DNA from: Apium graveolens
Lineage: Eukaryota; Streptophyta; Magnoliopsida; Apiales; Apiaceae
NCBI RefSeq assembly: GCF_009905375.1
Contig: NC_133650.1
Coordinates: 144,840,476 to 144,904,475, forward strand
Direction of reading: 5' to 3'
Length of the DNA: 64,000 nt
Under the pieces are notes generated by a model. That model made no database searches. It saw only the letters and a program-made list of their open reading frames with translations, and was not told where the DNA came from. Position numbers and translations under genes: made by a program. Positions within the stretch are counted from its first letter, which is position 1, and every line of letters starts with the position of its first letter. Shown in pieces: positions 56,228-64,000 of this stretch.

Positions 56228-57472
56228 ATGCCACCCAAAAAGAAGAACCCAACAACCACATCCACCACAGATCCAAATATTCTTCGATTACTGGAAACCT
56301 TACAATAGCAAACAAACGCTATAGCTCAACAACAACTAACTCTGCAACAACAATTTGAAAACCAAGATAACCGTGAGCCACACCAACCACCTGATCCACC
56401 AGTACCACCTCGACAAGTTGTTACTTTCAAGGCTTTTCAGAATGTGAATCCACCTGCATTTCATGATACCACTGATCCAATAATAGCAAACACATGGATT
56501 AAGGAAATGGAAAGAGCTTTTGAATTGGTACAGTTAGGGGACGATCAGAAGACACCATACGCTACTTACTTCTTAAAGGGCGAAGTCATCTATTGGTGGG
56601 ATTTAGTAAAAGCTATGGAAGCAAATCAACAAGTTTCTTGGGAAAGATTTAAGAAGTTAATTCTGGAAAAGTATTACCCTAACTACATGCAGAATTAGAT
56701 AGAGCTTAAATTTCTTGAATTGAAGTAAGGGAGTATGTCTGTACTGGAGTATAGGAAGAAGTTCACAGAATTGTCAAGGTTTGTGACAAAGTATACCAGC
56801 AGTGAGGAGGAAAAAGCAAAGAGATTTCAACAATGATTAGAGTCTTGGATCAGAGATAGAGTGGCTATGTTTGAGCTTGATACTTATGCAGGCGTAGTGC
56901 AGAAGGCTGCTCTGATTGAGAGTAATGGGATGCAGTCAAGGAAGGAAAGGGATAACAAGAAGAGAAAGGTTTCATTCTATGGAGAAAAGTCTAAAGCAAG
57001 AAATTCACAAGACAAGAATATGAAGAAGATTGGATTCCCTAAAGGCGGAAATTTTCAAAAGAAGGGAAATTTGAGCAAAAGACAAGAATCAAAGGGGAAC
57101 AACCAGGCAAGCCAAGGACAAAATGGAGAAAACAGATTTCCGAGACCAGAATGCAAACATTGTGGAAGAAGGCACCCCGGACTGTGTAATAAGCTGAGCA
57201 TGACATGCTATAGGTGCAACCAGAAGGGACATTTGGCAAACGAGTGTAAGATTCCAAAGTCGGGAGTTACATGCTACAAGTGTGGAAAGACTGGACACAT
57301 AGCTAGGGAGTGCAAGTCAACCGAACCAGTCAAAGCTCTGATGAATGTGGCAAGTACCAGTGCAAGCATGCCAGCTGAGGTATTGGCCTTACCTCCACCA
57401 CCTACAACAACTCCACAAGAAATAGCAAGGACATTTGATTTAAAAATGAAGGACACTGTTTAGAACTCTGAG
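56228..57472 (+). pseudogene. gag: E5 gag
   Basis: The start at 56228 (MPPKKKNPTTTSTTDPN) leads one continuous frame into protease and RT. Residues 75-200 are the capsid-like domain (YATYFLKGEVIYWWDLVKAM, FTELSRFVTKYTSSEEEKAK). A Lys-rich linker follows, then CKHCGRRHPGLC, CYRCNQKGHLANEC and CYKCGKTGHIAREC zinc knuckles and a Pro-rich stretch. Five in-frame stops lie at 56306, 56696, 56726, 56834 and 57461. In element 2 the same codons are CAG, CAG, CAA, GGA and CAG, so four of five are C-to-T. Confidence 0.93.
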
Positions 57473-58504
57473 GTGATAACAGGTACACTTTTACTAAATA
57501 ATATCGAAGCTAAGGTATTGATTGATTCTGGAGCGACGAGATCTTTCATATCAGAAACTTTTGTTGATAAACTTCAATGTGATAAAATGGTTATGAACGA
57601 GGTAGTAAATGTGGTAATTGCAAACCAAGAGAAGATTCCTGTGAGTCAACTCTGTCCAAAGTATGAGATTGATATTTTGGGGTATAAATTTTCAGCCGAC
57701 TTGATACTCTTCAAGTTGGGAGAGTTCGATATAATTTTAGGTATGGATTGGTTAGGGAAGAATAATGCCCAGATTAATTGTAAGTCCAAGAAGGTGTATT
57801 TAAAGACGAAGAGTGGAGAGAAAGTAATTTTTAAGGGACAGAGGCAAAAACAACTGTTTCTTACAATTGTTCAGGCTAAGAAGTTACTTAGGAAAGGTTG
57901 TGAGTCGTTCCTAGCTTATGTAGTGGATTCAGAAATGGATAACCCCAGCATAGAAGATATTCTTGTAGTCAACGAATTTTCAGATGTATTTCCAGACGAA
58001 CTACCAGGCTTACCGCCAGATCGACAAATCGAGTTCGAAATCAACCTTGCCCCGGGCACAGAAGCAGTTTCGAAGGCCCCATATAGGATGGCACCAACAG
58101 AAATAAAAGAGTTGGCGAGTCAGCTACAAGAATTATTGGATAAAGGAGTGATACGGCCAAGTACGTCGCCATGGGGAACACCGATTCTGTTTGTAAAGAA
58201 GAAAGATGGAAGTATGCGGTTATGTATAGATTATCGGGAGTTGAATAAGGTGACGATTAAGAACCGTTACCCGCTACCAAGAATAGATGATCTATTTGAT
58301 CAGCTGAAAGGAGCAAAGTGCTTTTTAAAGATCGACTTGAGATCAGGATACCATCAATTAAAGATCAAAGAAGAGGATATTCCAAAGACATCATTCAGGA
58401 CCAGATACGGACATTATGAATTCTTAGTAATGCCTTCTGGATTGACTAACGCCCCGACAGCATTTATGGATCTGATGAATCGGGTATTTAAAAAAGTATT
58501 TTGA
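57473..58504 (+). pseudogene. pol: E5 protease and reverse transcriptase
   Basis: The same frame as gag continues. Protease has [16 protein letters not shown] and [18 protein letters not shown] begins after [16 protein letters not shown], with [34 protein letters not shown] and [13 protein letters not shown]. The conserved Phe of MPFGLTNAP is Ser here ([10 protein letters not shown]). The frame stops at 58502-58504 after a one-base expansion of an A run (six A in place of five at about 58491), just before the catalytic FIDDIL, which is read in the next frame. Confidence 0.93.
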
Positions 58505-59744
58505 TAGGTTCGTAGTGGTGTTCATTGATGACATCCTTATTTATTCAAAGTCGGAAGAAGAACATAATCAGCATCTATGGATAGCATTGGAGATACTCTG
58601 ACAAGAGAAGTTGTATGCCAAGTTTTATAAATGTGAGTTTTGGTTAAAGCAAGTTCAATTTTTGGGACATGTCATTGGAGATGAAGGAGTTGAAGTAGAT
58701 CCGGCAAAGATTGAGGCGATTATGAGTTGGGAGAGGCCAAAGACACCTACGGAAGTGCGAAGTTTTCTAGGATTAGCGGGGTATTATAGAAGATTTGTTA
58801 AGGATTTTTCAAAAATCGCTACGCCATTGACTAAGTTAACCAGGAAGAATCAGAAGTTCGAATGGAATGCACAATGTGAGGATAGTTTTCAAGAGTTGAA
58901 GCAGAGGTTGGTAACAGCTCCGGTGTTAGTAATACTAGACGACCAAGGAAACTTTGTGATTTTCAGTGATGCTTCACATAAAGGATTGGGTTGTGTGCTA
59001 ATGCAACACAATAAGGTGATTGTGTATGCGTCAAGACAGTTAAAACCGCATGAATTGAAGTACCCTATGCCTGACTTGGAACTAGCCGCCATAGTGTTCG
59101 CACTTAAGATTTGGAGACATTACCTCTATGGAGAAAAGTGTGAGATCTACACGGATCACAAGAGTTTAAAGTATATTTTCACTCAGATGGAGCTCAATAT
59201 GAGGCAAAGGAGATGGTTGGAATTGATTAAGGACTATGATTGCTCGATAAATTATCATCCGGGAAAGGCAAACGTTGTAGCCGATGCTTTGAGTAGGAAG
59301 GAAAGATTGAATAAGATAGCAACACCAAAAGAATTGTCTGAAGAGATTAAGAGATTTGAATTGGAACTTTGTGATTGTGGAATAGTTGAAGAAGTTTGTC
59401 GTGCAATGACTTTTCAGCCAACATTATTGGAAAAGATAAGGAAATGTCAGGAAGAAGTAATGAAGAAAGAGAAAAATCAGCTAACTGGAGAAGAGATTGG
59501 TACTCAAAAGGATGAGCAAGATATACTAAGCTTTTCCTCGAGAATTTGGATTCCTCATGTTCCTCAATTAAAGAATGAGATTTTGCAAGAAGCCCACAAT
59601 TCAAGATTTTCAATCCATCCGGGAAGCACCAAGATGTATCGAGACTTGAAGCAGAACTTCTGGTGGCCAAACATGAAGCGAGAGGTGGCAGAATGGGTTG
59701 CGAAGTGTTATACTTGTCAGAAACTGAAGGCAGAACATCAATGA
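58505..59744 (+). pseudogene. pol: E5 RT C-terminus, RNase H, integrase zinc finger
   Basis: In the shifted frame: [20 protein letters not shown], a TGA at 58599, then the thumb ([20 protein letters not shown]), RNase H ([45 protein letters not shown]) and the integrase H2C2 finger ([29 protein letters not shown]) ended by TGA at 59742 where element 2 has CGA. Confidence 0.93.
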
Positions 59745-60861
59745 CCAAGAGGATTAATTCAGCCCCTGAAGGTTCCAGAATGGAAATGGGAAAATATTGC
59801 TATAGACTTTATAGTGGGACTACCGCGAATAAAATCCGGACATGACGCTATATGGGTTATAGTTGATCACCTTACGAAGTCAGTGCATTTTCTTCCAATT
59901 AATGGAGTCGTCATTGGACAGGTTGGTTCATTTGTATGTGCGTGAAATCGTACTAAGATATGGAGTACCCGTATCGATAGTTTCAGACAGAGATCCCCGA
60001 TTTAACTCAAGATTCCAGAAGCAATTTCAAGAGAGTTTTGGCACGAAGCTGAACATGAGTACGGCATATCATCCGCAGACTGATGGTCAGAGCGGAAGGA
60101 CAATTCAAACAATCGAAGACATGTTGCACAGTTGTGCAATCGATTTTGTAGAAAGTTGGGATGACCACTTGCCATTAGTAGAATTCTCCTATAACAACAG
60201 CTATCACTCCAGTATTGGCATGCCACCATACGAAGCTTTATACGGACAAAAATGTAGATCACCGACAAGTTGGGATGAAGTAGGAGAAGGAAAGATTCTA
60301 GGCTCGGAATTGGTACAACAGTTGCATGAGACAGTCAAATTAATTCAGAAAAGGTTGCTTGCTACTTAAGATAGATAGAGAAAGTATGCAGATCCAGCAC
60401 GTAAGGATGTTAGATTCCAAGTAGGCGAAGCCGTTTTGCTGAAGGTGTCACCAAGGAAAGGGTTGTCTAGATTTGGAAAGAAAGGGAAGCTAGCACCTAG
60501 ATACATAGGTCCTTTTGAAATTTTGAGTCAAGTGGGGAAGGTGGCCTACGAGTTAGCCTTACAACCTCAGTATCAACATGTGCATAATGTGTTCCATGTA
60601 TCATTGCTTAAGAAATACAATCCTGATGCCAACCATGTGATAAAATATGAACCTGTAGAAATTCAGGCAGACCTGTCATTTGTGGAGCAACCTGTCAAAT
60701 TACTCGACTGGCAAGTAAAGAGTCTTAGGAATAAGTTGTTAAAGTTAGTGAAAGTACTTTGGAGGAACCCCAAGGTCAAAGAATCAACCCGGGAGTTAGA
60801 GTCTGAGATGCTCCCGGGATCCTCATCTGTTCTCTTAGATTCTGGGGACAGAGTCCCTTAA
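59745..60861 (+). pseudogene. int: E5 integrase core and chromodomain-like tail
   Basis: The core has IAIDFIVGLPRIKSGHD-type sequence, a frame loss near 59900, then VSIVSDRDPRFNSRF. The catalytic Glu position of the family motif SERT is Gly here (QSGRTIQTIED, codon GGA at 60094). Stops at 60367 (CAA in element 2) and 60376 (CAG) follow. The C-terminal region has LAPRYIGPFEILSQVGKVAY, HNVFHVSLLKKYNPDANH and the chromodomain-like WQVKSLRNKLLKLVKVLWRN with STRELES in place of STWELE. Integrase cuts target DNA and joins element ends; this copy lacks both frame and Glu. Confidence 0.9.
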
Positions 60862-60872
60862 GGGGGAGAGGA
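60861..60872 (+). other. Polypurine tract, E5
   Basis: AGGGGGAGAGGA directly before the 3' LTR start TGTTATGACTGG; same as element 2. Confidence 0.93.
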
Positions 60873-63800
60873 TGTTATGACTGGCATTTTGTGTAATATT
60901 ATTTGTGAATACTGTATAATATTAGAGCCGATTATAAATATACGTAGTGATTGTACGTTTGTGTGAATGTAATTTGCTGCGTTATAAGTTGCTTTATGTA
61001 GAATATATATTTTTCAAAGTAAGAGTTTTATTAATTAACCTTATTTTTAATTTATAAGGAATATTCTAAACCTTGGAAAATTTTATTTTAAAAGTTATTT
61101 CATTCCCAAATTTCAAAAGTGATCTCATAAAATTTCTAAAAATCCAAGTTATTTTATGGTATAAATTTTATAATTTTTGAACCTTTATTTTATTTTATAA
61201 AAATAAATCTTTGAAAATTTGTTTGTTAATTATTAGAAAATTACATGAACACCCTTGCATGCAAAAATAGGTTCAAGTCGAATTTGCAAGAATTTAAACT
61301 CCATGATTAGCCGAAACCATGTTAAGTGTTTTCCATGAGTTGCATGTTGTATTTTTATTTGCATGTCGGTATTCTAGGGCATGGATGATCTCAACTCCTA
61401 TTGAGGCACTATTTTAGGATGTTGATGCACTAGGTTTGCTTTGGTAAAGGTTGGATGCTTTGTTAATAAGTGGGAGTTAAGGTGGAAAGGGTTTAGTTAG
61501 TGTTTGCATTTTTTTCCAAAATTATTGCACTAGTTTGTGGGGAAGTTTTGAATGGGCATTTTTTGTGAACTTTGAGGCCCAAGCCACCAGAAGCTAACAC
61601 TAGGAGTATACAATAAGTTTTATGTGATTGTTGGAGGTTTGTAAGACGTTTGGTTAGGTGCACGAGTGGAATCACAAAATCTTTCCAGCAGGGGACAGTT
61701 TTGTTTCAACGTAGAAATGGGAAGTTTTAACCATGTCATAGGTAGGCCCTCATTAGGCCCTATTGGGCCTTAGTTATAGGGAGTATCAGAGGAGTTTTTC
61801 CAGCCATAGTTCATAGGATTTGAGTTAGAATAATGTGTCACAAGTTAGTTCAAGTCAGGACCTTTTCTGCCCAGAAAAACAGGGGAACCATGGACTTTAA
61901 GCTTAGGCCTAGGGAGGCCCAAGCTAGGCCTTTGAGCCACATCAAGTTTGGGAGTTGCCTTATGATCCGAAGAGTTAAGTGTAGAAGTTTTGGAGGTAAA
62001 ATTGTAGTGTAAGAGTGTCTAATGCACCCAAGAAACCATAGATGTCATTCTGAAATTTGCCATAAGAAGCACCTTCAGTTACCACATAGTTTTAGAGCGC
62101 TTATGAGTGAGGCCTAGGTTGACCACTATAGTTGCAAGATAGCATAAAGTCATTAGAGTGAAAGGCCCAAGTGAGGGTCAATAGGATTTGGATGGTTTGG
62201 TAAAGGCACATCGAGTTAGGAGGCCAAAATTTGGAGATTTTGTCTAGTTTAGCGATCAAGTGACTTACGATGTGGAGCGAGATCATCCAAGCCTAGTGTT
62301 GCAATATGGTGCGTGTGATATTATTTGGTACTTAAAAATGGTATATGAGTATATGTGGCTATGTGTACTACTATATTTATAAGGTGATTATATATTGCGT
62401 GCATATAGGCCTAAGTGCCATTTGTGTTTAATTTTGGGGTTGTAAATAGGTTGAGTTGGTGAGAATATATTATAATGAGGTTATTATTAATTGTGTAGGA
62501 TCTCGAGATGAGGGTAAACTTGCCATAAAGGTCGAGTAAAGCTTCCACTTACTCCTACTTGCCAGTCCAGTCCAGTCCAGCCTTCTCAAGGCAAGTGATT
62601 CAACCTACTTTTTAGTTTACACTGCGAATGTGTTATAAGTAGTTCTTACATATATGATGCGAGTATCCTGATTTATCTTGTTATACCTGGACCAAGTGAT
62701 TCTCAAATTTATCTTCGTATTATATAGAAATGCCATGAACCCTCAAGTACTTATTACAAGTAGATCAAAAGTCATACCATGCTAGTATACCAAAGTAATT
62801 GTGATGCTATGATAAAATAGAGATTTGTTATAATACTTGATTGATCCTTTTGAATAACATGCTATTGATTCCTGAGAAATCTTGATATTGCACCCTAATG
62901 CTTTGATTTAACTCTTGTAAGCACCTCGATAGAAATTTTATCTTGATATTCATGATTGTTTGATAACCCTATCCTTACCCTAAAGCTTGATACCCTGATA
63001 TACCTTGAGTTGATGATCACTTTCCTTGAATTTTAACACCTATATCATACCTGGAACCAGTAATGCTTATCTTCTTGATATTTTAATATCCATACCTTAT
63101 TTGAAACTATAGCTTAAAGCTTAGTTCGGCAATACTCTTTCATATTACCCAATAACCCTACTAAATCTCCTTGTCAAAATCCTTGAAAATAGAAACTATT
63201 CAAGTACCCTGATAGAGTAAAGTCTAGTAAATCATGGCCCTAAGATTTAGTGATTATATTTTCAGTTTTTCAAAGTTGATCTATAATCCCTTGATAAAGA
63301 TGTTTACTGTTTAAGAAATTTACTATCAATCGACATCAGTTTTTTTAAAACGATTAAAAATCTGGATTTCAGTCCCAAAGGGGGATAAATGTTTTCTTTA
63401 AATAGTTGATCTGGACTGAGACACGAGTCCTTTCCACACTTAAATTGTAGGCTTAAAAGTTTCCTAAGGATCCCATTAATGTTTTAGAACCCAGCGAGGT
63501 TCGGGATTACTTCGCGTCTGATCACCGGCTGTAATCCGTAGCGTCATAAAATGGTTTTTGATTAAGAAATGATTTTGGAAATGTTTTGATACAAACAAAA
63601 GATGCCATCACCCAAAAGTTCATCTCTTATTATTATTCGCTCTATCTTGACATTGTTATTCTTTTAAATATATCTCAATTTATGTTTTGTACCGTATTAT
63701 TTAGCACTTGTTGAGCATTTGGCTTACTACTTGCTTTCACCCTGATATTACAACTAGCAGATATGGTTAGATTCAAGCAGATCGCGCGTAAGACTTGTGA

Positions 63801-63995
63801 TGCCGATGCGTATGTTCGAGCTCAGGTAGAATAAGAGATAGTTTTGTGTGAGGACTCGATATTAAAACCAGTTGTAATAATTAGTAGTGTTGGGCTGTTC
63901 CAAACCCTAAACTGTAAGATCTTGGATTTGGTTGTATTTACTTTCTTTTATTGTAATAGTTTTATATTTTGTATTGTTAAGTTGGGGGTGTGACA
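60873..63995 (+). repeat. E5 3' LTR (3123 bp, deleted)
   Basis: TGTTATGACTGGCATTTTG to GTTGGGGGTGTGACA. Compared with the 5' LTR, about 750 bp (51908-52658 equivalent) is missing at CATGCAAA/AATAGG near 61266, and about 24 bp is missing near 62948. The lost part includes the pyrimidine-rich promoter-proximal block. Confidence 0.95.
63773..63844 (+). CDS. LTR micro-ORF of E5 (3' LTR), 23 codons
   Basis: MVRFKQIARK...AYVRAQVE, TAA at 63842-63844. It differs from the 5' copy at two codons (Thr7 to Ile, Ile11 to Thr). The acceptor-like tract here reads TTACAA, so the AG is lost in this copy; it would not matter for a 3' LTR. Confidence 0.45.
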
Positions 63996-64000
63996 TATAT
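63996..64000. repeat. Target site duplication TATAT of E5 (right copy)
   Basis: The last five bases of the window repeat 51505-51509 and show that the right end of E5 is complete. Confidence 0.85.

Larger units (their letters stand above)
51510..63995 (+). mobile_element. E5: complete Tekay-like element, plus strand (12,486 bp)
   Basis: Flanked by TATAT at 51505-51509 and 63996-64000. LTRs are 3907 and 3123 bp; the difference is mainly a 750 bp deletion in the 3' LTR. The interior holds primer site, intact ORF0, gag with zinc knuckles, protease, RT, RNase H, integrase with chromodomain-like tail and polypurine tract. It is the same family as element 2 in opposite orientation. It lies in the LTR of B. 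Nine premature stops and several shifts make it inactive. Confidence 0.96.

Overview
The window looks like a heterochromatic, transposon-only stretch of a large dicot nuclear genome. It is AT-rich with plant-type splice sites and TATA/pyrimidine-rich leaders, and every coding signal belongs to an LTR retrotransposon. I see no host gene, rRNA, tRNA gene or CRISPR array. The families would fit an asterid such as an Apiaceae species, but I cannot prove the species from sequence alone.

Layout. (1) 1-8753: minus-strand Ty3/Gypsy chromovirus of Tekay type ('element 1') with a 4.02 kb 5' LTR; its 3' end lies left of the window. (2) 8754-9885 and 23133-27540: pieces of one older minus-strand Ty1/Copia element, probably SIRE/Maximus-like, with RT-RNase H and a long env-position ORF. 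(3) 9891-23127: complete minus-strand Tekay-like 'element 2' (13.2 kb, LTRs of 4026 and 4056 bp, target duplication CACTA), inserted in the Copia ORF. (4) 27541-29489 and 39963-41331: a plus-strand LTR-like block 'X'. (5) 29490-39957: complete minus-strand Tat/Retand-like Gypsy 'element 3' (10.5 kb, 582 bp LTRs, target duplication ACGTT) inside X, carrying an antisense intron-containing gene. (6) 41355-42650: probable Copia LTR plus primer binding site. (7) 42713-44920: LTR of the element 1 family ('A2'). (8) 44921-51509: internally deleted minus-strand Gypsy element 'B'. (9) 51510-63995: complete plus-strand element 'E5' of the element 2 family (12.5 kb, target duplication TATAT at both ends; the second copy is the last five bases of the window). 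The right-hand nest is Copia > A2 > B > E5.

How the parts work together. In the Gypsy elements the order is LTR, tRNA-iMet-type primer binding site, an extra ORF ('ORF0'), gag, protease, reverse transcriptase, RNase H, integrase, polypurine tract, LTR. Nearly all pol genes are broken. In E5, eight of nine premature stops are C-to-T changes relative to the sister element, the signature expected from deamination of methylated cytosine in silenced DNA.

The most unusual signal is a micro-ORF inside the 3' part of the LTRs, just downstream of a splice-acceptor-like tract and a GAGC/GCTC hairpin. All four LTRs of element 2 and E5 keep an intact 23-codon frame starting M-x-R-F-K-Q-x-x-R-K. The unrelated-looking LTR of element 1 has a 33-codon ORF at the same place starting M-A-R-L-Q-Q-T-Q-R-K, and A2 aligns with it codon by codon. 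Within element 2 versus E5 most changes are synonymous. I know of no description of such an LTR-encoded peptide.
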